Assembly: GCA_024103275.1 (NCBI GenBank)
Contig: JAGFIV010000130.1
Coordinates: 1-64,000, forward strand
Direction of reading: 5' to 3'
Source of the DNA: Flavobacteriales bacterium
Lineage (GTDB): Bacteria > Bacteroidota > Bacteroidia > Flavobacteriales_F > PHOS-HE28
DNA length: 64,000 nt
The translations under genes and the position numbers were made by a program. Positions 1-8,803 of this stretch are shown piece after piece. Numbering within the stretch: the stretch's first letter is position 1; each line of letters starts with the position of its first letter. The notes under the pieces were generated by a model. It did not search any database. It was given only the letters and a program-made list of their open reading frames with translations, and was not told the origin of the DNA.

Positions 1-160
1 CCTCTATGGCCAGCACGTCTACGGCAAGGAGTTCGGCAACAGCGGCGAGCGCTTCAGCACCGTGCTCAACCTGCCGGGCGACATCGCCAGCGGGGTGTAC
101 CTGGTGAACATCACCATCAACGGGGAGTTGACCACCAAGCGCCTGACCATCGTGCGCTAA
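1..160 (+). CDS. C-terminal end of a T9SS-secreted protein (type A sorting domain), partial
   Basis: The reading frame enters from the left edge of the window and ends in TAA at 158-160. The last 52 residues have the shape of a type IX secretion type A sorting domain: a strand-rich stretch, then a segment with GVYLVNITING and a basic end KRLTIVR. In this family the domain sends the protein through the outer-membrane T9SS channel and is then removed. The passenger domain lies outside the window, so its function cannot be given. A strong terminator follows 16 bases later. Confidence 0.8.
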   Translation, partial: LYGQHVYGKEFGNSGERFSTVLNLPGDIASGVYLVNITINGELTTKRLTIVR

Positions 161-176
161 GCGACCAACCTACCGA

Positions 177-217
177 AAGCAAAAAGGCCGTTCCCGCATG
201 GGGCGGCCTTTTTGCTT
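177..217 (+). terminator. Strong hairpin terminator after the T9SS gene
   Basis: A perfect 14-bp inverted repeat (AAGCAAAAAGGCCG at 177-190 and CGGCCTTTTTGCTT at 204-217) encloses a 13-base loop. The descending arm contains a run of five T. The A run in one arm and the T run in the other mean the hairpin could work in both directions, but only the upstream plus-strand gene clearly needs it. Confidence 0.9.
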
Positions 218-246
218 GGGGCGTGGAGGGGCGTAGCAAGTGGTTC

Positions 247-300
247 GTAGGGCGTGGGGAACAGGGCGTTGGGCGTGGGGAACAAGGCATAGGGCGAGGG
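247..300 (+). repeat. Degenerate GTAGGGC/GGGCGTGGGGAACA repeats
   Basis: The 14-mer GGGCGTGGGGAACA occurs at 250-263 and again at 271-284, embedded in variants of GTAGGGC and GGGCGTT. With the blocks at 373-400 and 544-571 it fills the 161-666 gap, where no gene is supported. An open frame runs through these repeats into the DUF349 gene, but it has no protein-like character. Confidence 0.75.
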
Positions 301-372
301 CATGGTGCGTCGGATGGAGGTTCACCCCGCGCCTGCGGCACCAAGCTGCGGCCTACGGACCACGAACCTCGT

Positions 373-400
373 CCTACGAACCGCACCCTACGAACTGCAC
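373..400 (+). repeat. Tandem 14-bp repeat, two copies
   Basis: CCTACGAACCGCAC (373-386) is followed directly by CCTACGAACTGCAC (387-400), one mismatch apart. A looser copy of the same phrase lies just upstream (cctacggaccacgaacc). The C-rich strand here is opposite in orientation to the G-rich block at 247-300. Confidence 0.8.
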
Positions 401-543
401 CCCCTGCCCTTCGGCCTCAACGGCTTCATCTGCGACCAGCTTATTCCTTCCCCGTCCCGCCGAAGCCTTGGCGAAGGCGGATCACATTTCAGCTTTGGAT
501 CCACTGGACAGGTTACCCGCGCCGCGGCGCAACGCCAGCCTAT

Positions 544-571
544 GCCCTACGCCCTACGCCCTGCGCCCAAC
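544..571 (+). repeat. Four tandem GCCCTAC heptamers
   Basis: Four 7-base units follow one another: GCCCTAC, GCCCTAC, GCCCTGC and GCCCAAC. The reverse complement, GTAGGGC, is the unit seen in the block at 247-300, so the gap before the DUF349 gene holds the same sequence family in both orientations. Confidence 0.8.
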
Positions 572-666
572 GGCCACCGCATGCTGCCTGCCGATTTTCA
601 TGGTGCCAAAGCCCCATCCTTCTATATTTGGTCGCTCTAACCCCCTCAAGGGGTTGGTTGGTACGC

Positions 667-2517
667 ATGGCATCGAAAAGCGAGTTGATCGCCCGTCTGG
701 AGGAATTGCTCCGGGAATCCGACATCGAGGGATCGTCCGAGGCAGTGGAGTCCCTGAAGGAATCGTACGAGGCCCTGGTGGCAGCGGAAAAGACCGAGGC
801 CGAGGCCCGGGCGGCCGAGGCGGCGCAGGAGGAAGCCGCGGCCGTGGCCGAGGAACCGGCGGAACCGGCACCGGGGCCGCCCCCGGCACCCACGCCTAAA
901 ATGCCGGTGGAGGTTCCGAAACCCATTGAATCGGCACCCCTGCACAGCGAGGATGACAAGCGTTTCAAGCAACTGCTGGACGCGTTCAACACCAAGGTGA
1001 ACGACCTGCGGCGGCAGCGCCTGAAGGAGGAGAACGACAACCTGGAGGCCAAGCGTGGCGTGATGGGCGAATTGCGCGCCTTGATCGCCAACGAGGAGAA
1101 CATCGGCAACGCCTTCCAGCGCTTCAACGAGCTGGGCGAGAAGTGGCGGGCCATCGGTGCCATCCCCCAACAGCACTTCCGCGAGCTGCAGCAGGAATAC
1201 AACCAGTTGCGCGAGGATTTCTTCTACCACATCCGCATTTACAAGGAGCTGCGCGACCATGACCTGCGGAAGAACACCGCCCTGAAGCAGGCCCTGGTGT
1301 CCGATATGCAGGCCGTGCAGCGGGTGGACAGCGTGCGGGAGGCGGAACAGCTGGTGCGCGAATACCAGGACAAGTGGCACCAGATCGGGCCGGTGCTGCG
1401 CGAGGAGCGTGAAGCGGTGAACGATGCCTTCTGGAACGCCACGCGCACGGTGTACGACCGGATCAACGACTACTACAAGGCGCGCCGGGCCGAACACGAG
1501 GCCAACCTGGCCAGCAAACAGGCGCTGGTGGAGAAAGTGAACGAGCTGGCCAAGCAGGCCGTGGACCTGGACGCGCAGCAATGGAAGACCTTGACGGACC
1601 AGGTGCTGGAACTGCAGAATGCGTGGAAGAACATCGGCTTCGCCACCAAGAAGGACAATGAGCGGGTGTGGCTTGAGTTCCGCGAGGCGTGCAACGCCTT
1701 CTTCGGGAAGAAGCATGCCCACTACGGCGCGATCAAGGCGCAATTCAAGGCAGCGCGCGACAGGAAGGAATCACTGATCGGCCAAGCCGAAAAGCTGAAG
1801 GACAGCACGGCGTGGCGGCAGACGGCGGACAAGCTCAAGGACCTGCAACGGCAATGGAAGGAGGTGGGGAGCGCCGGAACGCGCGACGAGCAAAAGCTGT
1901 GGGCGCGCTTCCGGGAAGCCTGTGACGCCTTTTTCCAGGCGCGCAAGGAGAACTTCGCCCAGCAGGATGCCGAGCAGGCCGCGCATGCGCTGGTGAAGGA
2001 ACAGCTGATCGCGGAGATCGAGGCCTTCTCCCTGAGCGGCAACCGCAATTCCGACCTGGAAAGCCTGAAGGCCTTCAGCGTGCGTTGGCTCGAGGGGGGC
2101 CATGTCTCGCCCCGGCAGTATGAGCAGTTGAGCGCGCGCTACCGTGCGGCCATGGACAAGCAATACGACCAGCTCAAGGTGAACGTGGATGAGCGGCGCC
2201 GCATGACCTTCCACAACCGGGTACAGGAGATGGCCTCGGCACCGGACGGCAAGGACCGGATCGAGCGCGAAAGCCGGTTCGTGAAGCGCAAGATCGAGGA
2301 GCTGGAGGCCGAGGTGCGGCAGGGCGAGGAGAACATGGGCAAGTTCAGCTTCAAGAGCGCGGCCGGCGAAGCGATGCGCAAGGAGATGGAAAGATCACTG
2401 GAGCGCACCCGTCAGCAGATCGAACGGCTGCGGCAGGAACACAAGCAACTGCGGTCACAATTGAGATCGCCGAAGGCGGAGGCGGCCGATGCCGCGCCCG
2501 AGGGGCCCAAGTCCTGA
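667..2517 (+). CDS. DUF349 domain protein (616 aa)
   Basis: This is a cytoplasmic, strongly charged, mostly helical protein. After a short N-terminal helix comes an Ala/Glu/Pro-rich linker (about residues 40-85). The rest is a series of about 75-residue helical units with the DUF349 pattern, seen as recurring W-K-x-I/V-G phrases such as EKWRAIG, DKWHQIG, NAWKNIG and RQWKEVG. DUF349 proteins are common in Bacteroidota and their biochemical role is not established. The frame is open upstream to 223, but that part runs through tandem repeats. The ATG at 667 (MASKSELIARLEELL) is the credible start. No signal peptide is seen. Confidence 0.88.
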   Translation: MASKSELIARLEELLRESDIEGSSEAVESLKESYEALVAAEKTEAEARAAEAAQEEAAAVAEEPAEPAPGPPPAPTPKMPVEVPKPIESAPLHSEDDKRFKQLLDAFNTKVNDLRRQRLKEENDNLEAKRGVMGELRALIANEENIGNAFQRFNELGEKWRAIGAIPQQHFRELQQEYNQLREDFFYHIRIYKELRDHDLRKNTALKQALVSDMQAVQRVDSVREAEQLVREYQDKWHQIGPVLREEREAVNDAFWNATRTVYDRINDYYKARRAEHEANLASKQALVEKVNELAKQAVDLDAQQWKTLTDQVLELQNAWKNIGFATKKDNERVWLEFREACNAFFGKKHAHYGAIKAQFKAARDRKESLIGQAEKLKDSTAWRQTADKLKDLQRQWKEVGSAGTRDEQKLWARFREACDAFFQARKENFAQQDAEQAAHALVKEQLIAEIEAFSLSGNRNSDLESLKAFSVRWLEGGHVSPRQYEQLSARYRAAMDKQYDQLKVNVDERRRMTFHNRVQEMASAPDGKDRIERESRFVKRKIEELEAEVRQGEENMGKFSFKSAAGEAMRKEMERSLERTRQQIERLRQEHKQLRSQLRSPKAEAADAAPEGPKS

Positions 2518-2581
2518 AGAAGCAGCGGTTGCGGGGCCCACCCCCTTCCCAACATTCCGTAAAACCAATAACCACTTTGAA

Positions 2582-3013
2582 ATGGGCATGCTGAAGGAGT
2601 TCAAGGAGTTTGCCATGAAGGGCAACCTGGTGGACATCGCCGTCGGTTTTGTGATGGGTGCCGCCTTCACCAAGTTCGTCAGTTCATTTACCGAGGGGAT
2701 CGTGGCCCCGGTGATCAGCCTGTTCACCGGCAACATCAATTTCGGCGACCTGAAGATCGTGCTGCGCCAGGGTGTGCCCGAGGTACTTGGGCCCAACGGG
2801 GATGTGGCTGTCCCGGCCATCGCGGAAGTGGCCGTCAGGTATGGGAACTTCCTGCAGGCGGCCATCGACTTCATCATCGTGGCCTTCGTGATGTTCCTGA
2901 TCGTAAAGGCGGTGAACCGGATGAAGAAGCCGGAAGCCCCGGCTGCGCCGGCCGGGCCCACCGAGGACCAGAAATTGCTGGCCGAGATCCGCGACCTGTT
3001 GAAGAACAAGTAA
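2582..3013 (+). CDS. mscL: Large-conductance mechanosensitive channel MscL
   Basis: A 143-residue protein of MscL size and layout. It has an amphipathic N-terminus (LKEFKEFAMKGNLVDIAVGF), a first pore-lining helix, a periplasmic loop that is longer than average and rich in Gly/Val/Pro, a second helix (IDFIIVAFVMFLIVKAVNRM) and a charged C-terminal helix ending in LLAEIRDLLKNK. MscL forms a homopentameric inner-membrane pore that opens under osmotic downshock. ATG 2582 and ATG 2588 are both possible starts; the family N-terminus fits either. The wider open frame from 2489 overlaps the DUF349 gene and is rejected. Confidence 0.95.
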   Translation: MGMLKEFKEFAMKGNLVDIAVGFVMGAAFTKFVSSFTEGIVAPVISLFTGNINFGDLKIVLRQGVPEVLGPNGDVAVPAIAEVAVRYGNFLQAAIDFIIVAFVMFLIVKAVNRMKKPEAPAAPAGPTEDQKLLAEIRDLLKNK

Positions 3014-3149
3014 GGCCGGCAGGGCCATTCCGTGGCCATTGACGGCGGTGAGTGGCCTGCGGCCGTTGCTACGGGGCCGATCGGAAGGTCCTTGCATGGA
3101 CCGCCCCCGGCAAACCGCCAACGCCAGGGTACAGGACACCGCAACATGA

Positions 3150-3178
3150 AAGACCCCGGCAACCGCGCCCGGGGCCTT
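3150..3178 (-). terminator. Possible terminator after the ABC importer genes
   Basis: CCCCGG (3154-3159) and CCGGGG (3169-3174) form a GC stem around a 9-base loop. AAG and CTT extend it after one mismatch. On the minus strand the hairpin is followed by TCTTT, and it lies 37 bases past the stop of the ATPase gene. The mscL gene converges from the other side, so the hairpin may serve both directions. Confidence 0.5.
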
Positions 3179-3214
3179 AGCCTGCATGCCGGCCCGAACA
3201 ATGTGTATGAGGCA

Positions 3215-3994
3215 CTATGGCACGAACCGATGGGTGCCGGACCGCGGGTCGATCACCACCCCGCTCCCTTCGAAGACCTCGGCCAGCCGCCCGGAGGCCA
3301 TGGCCTCCCCCGGTGCACCTTGCCAGGGGTCGGCCCCTGCGCGCAGCAGCACCAGGCGGTCGCACAGGTCCAAGGCGATCTGCAGGTCATGGGTGCTGAA
3401 CAGGACGGCCTTGCCCTCTTTGCGGGCGACATCCCGCAACATCCGCACGATGGCCGCCCTGTTGGGCAGGTCCAGGAAGGCGGTGGGCTCATCCAGCAGC
3501 AGCACCGGGGTGTCCTGTGCCAGCGCCCGGGCGATGAGGGCCTTCTGGCACTCGCCGTCGCTGCACGTGTCCAGCAGGCGGTGCCTCAGCGCCTCGGCAC
3601 CGGCCCGCTCCAGGGCGCGTTCCACGGCCTGGCGGTCGGCGGCCCGCCGCCTCCCCCATCGGTCGGTCCAGGGTTGGCGGCCCAGGCCCACCAGTGTCTC
3701 CACGTCCAGCATGCCCACGGGCGGCCGCCCGGTGAGCACCACGGCGATGTGCCGCGCCCGTTCCGCGGCGGTCATCGCGTGCATGTTTCTTCCATCGGCG
3801 AGCACCTGCCCGGCCATCGGCGGAAGCAGCCCTGCCAAGGTGCGCAGGAGCGTGCTCTTGCCCACGCCATTGGGCCCCAGCAGGGCCGTGAGCCCGCCGG
3901 GCCTGACCAGCAGGTTGACCTGGCGCAACAGGGCACGGGTACCGTGGCCCACGGCGAGGTTGCGGGCTTCCAAGGTACCGTGGCCCGCGGTCAT
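3215..3994 (-). CDS. FecE/BtuD-type ABC importer ATP-binding protein
   Basis: A 259-residue nucleotide-binding subunit of a siderophore, heme or cobalamin importer. Visible parts are Walker A GPNGVGKS near residue 40, an ABC signature in the form CSDGE near residue 143 (in place of the usual LSGGE), Walker B VLLLDEP near 162, and the switch histidine in STHD. Its ATG (3994) shares ATGA with the permease stop, which suggests translational coupling. ATG 4006 in the same frame is an alternative giving four more residues. No periplasmic binding protein or TonB receptor is encoded next to it, so the substrate cannot be assigned. Confidence 0.9.
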   Translation of the reverse strand: MTAGHGTLEARNLAVGHGTRALLRQVNLLVRPGGLTALLGPNGVGKSTLLRTLAGLLPPMAGQVLADGRNMHAMTAAERARHIAVVLTGRPPVGMLDVETLVGLGRQPWTDRWGRRRAADRQAVERALERAGAEALRHRLLDTCSDGECQKALIARALAQDTPVLLLDEPTAFLDLPNRAAIVRMLRDVARKEGKAVLFSTHDLQIALDLCDRLVLLRAGADPWQGAPGEAMASGRLAEVFEGSGVVIDPRSGTHRFVP

Positions 3995-5001
3995 CGCCTG
4001 TTCCATTTTCGTCCGCTGAGCAATACCCACAGCACCACCGGGGCCCCCATGAGGCTGGTGACGGCATTCAGCGGCAAGGACGTCCCGTTGGGGGCCAAGC
4101 GCACGATGAGGTCGCAGGCCAAGGCGACCACCGCGCCCAGCAGGATGGTGCCCGGCATCAGCAGCCGATGGTCCGCGCTGCGCAAAAGGGCGCGCGCCAC
4201 GTGGGGCACCGCCAGGCCCAGGAAGGCCACGGGCCCGCAAAAGGCGGTGATGACCCCGGCCAGCAGTCCGGTGATCGCTATGGCCGTCCGGCGCACCCGG
4301 GGCACGTCCACCCCCATGCTGCGGGCGGTCTCATCACCGAGCAACAAGGTGTTCATGGGTTTCACCAGCACCAGGGCGCCGGCCAATCCGATGATCACGG
4401 GCACCACGATCCAGGCCAAGCGGTGCAGTTCCATGCCGGCGAATGAACCCAGGCCCCAGAGCACGAATCCTTTCAGGGCATTGGCCTCGCCGGCGGCCTG
4501 GAGCACGCCCACCAGGGCGGTGCAGAGGTAGCCCACCATCAGGCCCAGGATGAGCAGGGCCACCGGGTCGCCCACGCGGCGGTCCGCAGCCATGATCAGC
4601 AGCAGCACGGCAAATGCGCCGGCCAGGGCGGCCGCGGCCACCAGCAGTTCAACAGGCCATGGCAGCGTGGCCCACAGCGGCCTCGCCAGCATCACCAAGG
4701 CCACGCCCAAGGAGGCCCCGCCGCTGATGCCCAGCACGCCGGGCCCGGCCAACGGGTTGTGGAACACCGTCTGCATCAGCAGGCCCGCCGCGGCCAGCCC
4801 GGCACCGGCAGCGGCAGCCGTGATCACCCCGGGCAGGCGAATGTGCCGTACGATCACCACGGCGGCACCGTGCCCCTTGCCGTTCAATGCTTCCCACAAG
4901 TCGCCCACCGGCACGGCCACGCTTCCCAAGGCAAGGCCGAGCAGGGCCATGAGCACCCCCAGCACCGCGCATGCGACCAACCACCAGCCTTTGCCCCGCA
5001 T
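3991..5001 (-). CDS. FecCD-family iron/cobalamin ABC permease
   Basis: A 336-residue inner-membrane permease with the hydrophobic pattern of the FecCD/BtuC family, roughly nine to ten helices. Family signatures include LPGVITAAAAGAGLAAAGLL after the second helix, GISGGASLG, and the C-terminal GPVAFLGLAVPHVAR loop that contacts the ATPase. It pairs with the ATPase encoded immediately downstream (ATGA overlap). The start at 5001 lies four bases after a TAAGTTTG promoter box, so the message probably has almost no 5' leader. Confidence 0.92.
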   Translation of the reverse strand: MRGKGWWLVACAVLGVLMALLGLALGSVAVPVGDLWEALNGKGHGAAVVIVRHIRLPGVITAAAAGAGLAAAGLLMQTVFHNPLAGPGVLGISGGASLGVALVMLARPLWATLPWPVELLVAAAALAGAFAVLLLIMAADRRVGDPVALLILGLMVGYLCTALVGVLQAAGEANALKGFVLWGLGSFAGMELHRLAWIVVPVIIGLAGALVLVKPMNTLLLGDETARSMGVDVPRVRRTAIAITGLLAGVITAFCGPVAFLGLAVPHVARALLRSADHRLLMPGTILLGAVVALACDLIVRLAPNGTSLPLNAVTSLMGAPVVLWVLLSGRKWNRR

Positions 5002-5005
5002 GGGG

Positions 5006-5013
5006 CAAACTTA
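5006..5013 (-). promoter_or_regulatory. Bacteroidota -7 box for the FecCD operon
   Basis: TAAGTTTG on the minus strand matches the TAnnTTTG consensus exactly and lies four bases from the permease ATG. No clear -33 element was found. Confidence 0.65.
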
Positions 5014-5138
5014 TTGAGCGGGCACCACTGTCCCGGAGCGGTGGTCCTTGGCCCCCGCCGTCGCACCCGGATGGCCGCCCCGGGGGGGCGGCATGGCCAA
5101 ACTTGCCTTGGCATGACGGACATTCGCCCCGGATTGGA

Positions 5139-5146
5139 AAACTTTG
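5139..5146 (+). promoter_or_regulatory. Probable -7 box for the DUF3817 gene
   Basis: AAACTTTG matches TAnnTTTG at seven of eight positions and lies eight bases before ATG 5155. It falls within the longer reading frame and so supports the later start. Confidence 0.45.
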
Positions 5147-5154
5147 CGGCCGCC

Positions 5155-5445
5155 ATGAACGAACACGCCGCCATCATCCGCAGGTTCCGTTGGATCGCGA
5201 TCCTCGAGGGACTGAGCTTCCTGATCCTGCTATTCATCGCGATGCCCTTGAAGTACTGGTGGTCCATGCCCGCCCTGGTAACCTACATGGGCTGGGCGCA
5301 CGGGGTGCTGTTCATCAGCTACGTGGTGCTTGCCGTGCCGATGTTCACCAAGGTGAAATGGCCCGGGGAACGCATGTACGGCGTGGGCGTGGCTTCCTTG
5401 CTGCCCTTCGGCACGTTCGTGATGGAGCGCCGCTGGCTGCGGTAA
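5155..5445 (+). CDS. DUF3817 small membrane protein (96 aa)
   Basis: A short protein with about three hydrophobic segments. It carries the DUF3817 pattern: FRWIAILEGLSFLILLF, then MPLKYWW, a GWAHGVLFI histidine segment, and a final helix ending FGTFVMERRWL. Members are small integral membrane proteins of unknown function, often found alone. ATG 5155 is preferred because a -7 box lies just upstream. ATG 5113 would add 14 residues that do not look like the family. Confidence 0.85.
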   Translation: MNEHAAIIRRFRWIAILEGLSFLILLFIAMPLKYWWSMPALVTYMGWAHGVLFISYVVLAVPMFTKVKWPGERMYGVGVASLLPFGTFVMERRWLR

Positions 5446-5464
5446 GTCATGCGGATGCTTCCCC

Positions 5465-7240
5465 CTAACGGGCCTTGAGCAGCCCCTCGTTCCGGTACTC
5501 GAGCATCACGGCATGGGCGTTGTTCCACCCGTTGCCGGGCCCGAGCTGCACCATGCTGAAATCCAGGTAGATCGGTTTGGCGGCCACCTCCCCATAGTGC
5601 TGGGGGAAGGATTCACCGTACAGCATCTCGGCCCGCATGAAGAACAGCGCCACATCATAGCCCAGGAAGGCATACTCGCCAGGTTCGTTGCGGAAGCGTG
5701 CCCGGTACCCCGCGATAAAATCATTGACCCGAGGCGAGGCCAGGTCGAGGAAGGCATTGGCGGGCACATGCACCTGCAGCTTCACCAAGGCTTGTACATC
5801 CAAGGTGTTCATCCGCGTCCATGCGTGCAGGCCGAACACCTTGATGGGGTACTTGTCCGCCAGGGGGGCCATCTTGCCCAGCACCGTGGTGACGAACTCC
5901 ACATCCTCGCTGGGCACCACCAGGACATTGGTCCGCCCCGGCACCAGCATGGCCACGGCCTTCGATACATCCCGTCGCCCGCAACCCACCCACAGCAGGC
6001 TGTCGCGCATCCTGCCGCTTTGTTTCGCCAAGGCCTGGTCCAGTTCCCTGGCCACCAGGTCCTGCAGGTCGCGCTCGCTGAAGATGTCCGGCTTGAGCAG
6101 GATCACGTTGTCGCGGGCGTGGTTGTAGGCCACATACCGGGCCATCAGCTTCAGCCTGTCGGTGCGCCCGCCCAGCGCCTTGCTTACCGTGGGGTTGCCC
6201 AGGATCACCTTGTTGCTCTGCGGCACCGGGCAAATGATCGGGCTGCCCCCGGCCACTTTGGCCAGGCCCTCGATGGCGGCGCGGTGGAAGGGGCCGATGT
6301 ACAGGTCCATCCCGCGTACCTGGTCGCTTTTGAACAGGTCGTTCCATTGGGTCGGCTTCATGCCGGTATCGAACACGTAGACATCTGCGTTAAGGCCCTG
6401 GGCCCTGAGCGTGTCCAAGGCGATGTCCACCCCCGCGCGGAATTCCACCGCGGCCTCGGTGGCCGGGTTCTGCCGGGGGTCTTCCTCGTTGGCCGGGGAT
6501 TCCTGGTCGGAGGCCTGGGTGAACGGCAATAGGATGGCGATGCGGTGGCGCACTTCCGATGAAAGGGGGGCGGCCGTCGCGTCCTTCCCTGCCGGTTCTT
6601 CCTGTGCCCCGCCGGACCCGCCGCGCGGGATCCGCACATATTGGCCGGCCTTCAAGCCTTCGGGCAGGCCCCCGTTGGCCTCCTTGATCTCATCGGTGGA
6701 AAGGCCGAATTGCTGCCCCAGGGAATACAACGTCTCCCCGGGGGCCACCATGTGGAACAGATCGCTGTCGGCCTCGGCGGGCTGCACGGCCAGCGGCGGG
6801 GCGGCAATGCTGGAGGCTGTTTCGACGCGCAGCACCATGCCCACCACCAGTCCATATTGGAGGTCGGGGTTCCAACGCCGCAAGTCCTCCTGCGTCACCC
6901 CGTACTTTTTCGCGATGCCGTAGATGGTCTCCTTCCTGGCCACGGTGTGCAGCAGCCCACCCCCGCCCAGTTCCGGTGCGTTCTTCAGTTCACGCCTGGA
7001 CTGGGCCTTCACCGGCACCAGGATCATCTGGCCGATGCTGAGCCCTTCCGCGGCGGCGGGGTTGGCCCCTGTGAGGTCATCCAGCGGTACGGCGTAGTGG
7101 CGGCTGAGGCCGAACAGGGTCTCACCCTGCTTCACCTGGTGGGCGATGAACTTTTCCCCGTCGATGGTGCGCACCTCCTGCGCCATGGCGCGCGCCGCCA
7201 GCAGGACGGTGAGGAAGAGCAAGGCGATGCGAAGGCGCAT
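5465..7240 (-). CDS. Secreted LysM protein with a periplasmic-binding-like domain (591 aa)
   Basis: The N-terminal signal peptide ends near ARAMA (about residue 20). Three LysM units follow, recognisable from HQVKQGETLFGLSRHY, HTVARKETIYGIAKKYG and HMVAPGETLYSLGQQFG. LysM binds peptidoglycan glycan chains. After a short linker the rest resembles a type I periplasmic binding protein of the branched-chain amino acid receptor class, starting HRIAILLPF and containing YIGPFHRAAIEG. Its ATG overlaps the guaA stop as TAATG, so the two are probably translationally coupled. The wider open frame up to 7486 is not used. Any ligand is unknown. Confidence 0.88.
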   Translation of the reverse strand: MRLRIALLFLTVLLAARAMAQEVRTIDGEKFIAHQVKQGETLFGLSRHYAVPLDDLTGANPAAAEGLSIGQMILVPVKAQSRRELKNAPELGGGGLLHTVARKETIYGIAKKYGVTQEDLRRWNPDLQYGLVVGMVLRVETASSIAAPPLAVQPAEADSDLFHMVAPGETLYSLGQQFGLSTDEIKEANGGLPEGLKAGQYVRIPRGGSGGAQEEPAGKDATAAPLSSEVRHRIAILLPFTQASDQESPANEEDPRQNPATEAAVEFRAGVDIALDTLRAQGLNADVYVFDTGMKPTQWNDLFKSDQVRGMDLYIGPFHRAAIEGLAKVAGGSPIICPVPQSNKVILGNPTVSKALGGRTDRLKLMARYVAYNHARDNVILLKPDIFSERDLQDLVARELDQALAKQSGRMRDSLLWVGCGRRDVSKAVAMLVPGRTNVLVVPSEDVEFVTTVLGKMAPLADKYPIKVFGLHAWTRMNTLDVQALVKLQVHVPANAFLDLASPRVNDFIAGYRARFRNEPGEYAFLGYDVALFFMRAEMLYGESFPQHYGEVAAKPIYLDFSMVQLGPGNGWNNAHAVMLEYRNEGLLKAR

Positions 7241-8775
7241 TATTCCCACTCGATGGTGGCCGGGGGCTTGCTGCTGATATCGTACACCACGCGGTTCACC
7301 CCTTTCACCCGGTTGATGATGCTGTTCGAGATCCGTGCCAAGAACGCATAGGGCAGGTGTACCCAATCGGCGGTCATGCCATCGGTGCTGGAGACGGCGC
7401 GCAGGGCCACGGCATTTTCGTAGGTGCGTTCGTCGCCCATCACGCCCACGCTGCGCACGGGCAGCAGGATGGCACCGGCCTGCCACACCTGGTCGTACAG
7501 CCCCTCGTCACGCAGCCCTTGGATGAAGATGTGGTCCACTTCCTGCAGCACGGCCACCTTGTCCGGGCTGATCTCGCCCAGGATGCGGATGCCCAGGCCG
7601 GGCCCGGGGAAAGGATGGCGGCCCAGGATCGCGGGGTCGAGCCCCAGCTCCCTGCCCACGCGGCGCACCTCGTCCTTGAACAAGGAGCGCAGCGGTTCCA
7701 CCACCTTCAGGTGCATGCGCTCGGGCAGGCCGCCGACGTTGTGGTGGCTTTTGATGGTGGCGCTGGGCCCTTTCACGCTCACGCTTTCGATCACATCGGG
7801 ATAGATGGTGCCCTGGCCCAGCCACTTCACCTGGCTGATCTGCCGGGCCTCCTGCTCAAACACCTCGATGAAGGTGCGTCCGATGGCCCTGCGCTTGGCC
7901 TCCGGCTCTTCCAACCCTTTCAGCGCCGCGAAGAAGGCGGCTTTCGCGTCCACGCCCTTCACGTTCAGGCCCATGCCGTGGTAACTCTCCAGCACTTGGC
8001 GGAATTCATCCTTGCGGAGCAGGCCGGTGTCCACGAAGATGCAATGCAGGCGTTCGCCGATGGCCTTTTGCAGCAGCAGGGCGGCCACGGAACTGTCCAC
8101 CCCGCCGCTGAGCGCGAGCACCACCTGGTCCCGTCCCAGCTGTTCCCGGAGCAGGTGGATGGTTTCCTCGGCGAACGCCTTGGGCGAATGGTCGGCCGTG
8201 CACCCGCAGACGCCCATGATGAAGTTGCGCAGCAGCGTTGCACCATCGGTGGTGTGGAACACTTCGGGGTGGAACTGCACGCCGAAGGTCTCCTCTCCCT
8301 GAAGGCGGAAGGCGGCCACGGGCACGGCATGGGTGCCCGCCAGCACCTCCATGCGCGGCGAGGCCTTGACGATGCTGTCGCCATGGCTCATCCACACCTG
8401 GGTGCCGGGGCGGATGCCGGCGAACAGGGGTTCCTGCACGAAGATGTTGTCCAGCAAGGCACGCCCGTATTCGCGGGTCTCGCTGCGCACCACCTCGCCA
8501 CCGGCACGCCGGGCCAGCAATTGGGCCCCGTAGCACACGCCGAGCACGGGCACCCTTCCTTGCAGGCCGCGCAGGTCCGTATCGGGTGCGCCCTGATCGA
8601 ACACCGATGCGGGGCTTCCGCTGAGGATCACGCCCCTTACCGCGGGATCGTCGACGAAGTCCCCGGCGGCATGGAACGGGTGGATCTCGCTGTAAACGTT
8701 CAATTCACGCACCCGCCGGGCAAGCAACTGCGTGTATTGCGACCCGTGGTCGAGGATAAGGATCTTGGAATGCAA
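7240..8775 (-). CDS. guaA: GMP synthase (glutamine-hydrolysing)
   Basis: GuaA converts XMP to GMP using ATP and glutamine-derived ammonia in the cytoplasm. The N-terminal class I amidotransferase domain starts [20 protein letters not shown] and has the nucleophile in GVCYGAQ (Cys81) and a later HPEVFHT histidine-glutamate pair. The ATP pyrophosphatase P-loop is [13 protein letters not shown]. The C-terminal dimerisation domain ends [10 protein letters not shown], as in known GuaA. The frame is open to 8838, but a perfect TACCTTTG promoter box lies inside that extension and the conserved sequence begins at the TTG at 8775. That TTG is therefore the likely start (511 aa). Confidence 0.95.
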   Translation of the reverse strand: MHSKILILDHGSQYTQLLARRVRELNVYSEIHPFHAAGDFVDDPAVRGVILSGSPASVFDQGAPDTDLRGLQGRVPVLGVCYGAQLLARRAGGEVVRSETREYGRALLDNIFVQEPLFAGIRPGTQVWMSHGDSIVKASPRMEVLAGTHAVPVAAFRLQGEETFGVQFHPEVFHTTDGATLLRNFIMGVCGCTADHSPKAFAEETIHLLREQLGRDQVVLALSGGVDSSVAALLLQKAIGERLHCIFVDTGLLRKDEFRQVLESYHGMGLNVKGVDAKAAFFAALKGLEEPEAKRRAIGRTFIEVFEQEARQISQVKWLGQGTIYPDVIESVSVKGPSATIKSHHNVGGLPERMHLKVVEPLRSLFKDEVRRVGRELGLDPAILGRHPFPGPGLGIRILGEISPDKVAVLQEVDHIFIQGLRDEGLYDQVWQAGAILLPVRSVGVMGDERTYENAVALRAVSSTDGMTADWVHLPYAFLARISNSIINRVKGVNRVVYDISSKPPATIEWE

Positions 8776-8795
8776 CGGAATGGGATTTGGCCGGC

Positions 8796-8803
8796 CAAAG
8801 GTA
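8796..8803 (-). promoter_or_regulatory. -7 promoter box for guaA
   Basis: TACCTTTG on the minus strand matches TAnnTTTG exactly. It lies 20 bases before the TTG start and inside the longer open frame, which is why the upstream start at 8838 is not chosen. Confidence 0.65.

Noticed and set aside
223-666. Open frame extending the DUF349 gene 148 codons upstream
   Set aside because: It runs through short tandem repeats and has Arg/Pro-rich, non-protein-like translation. A normal N-terminus begins at ATG 667.
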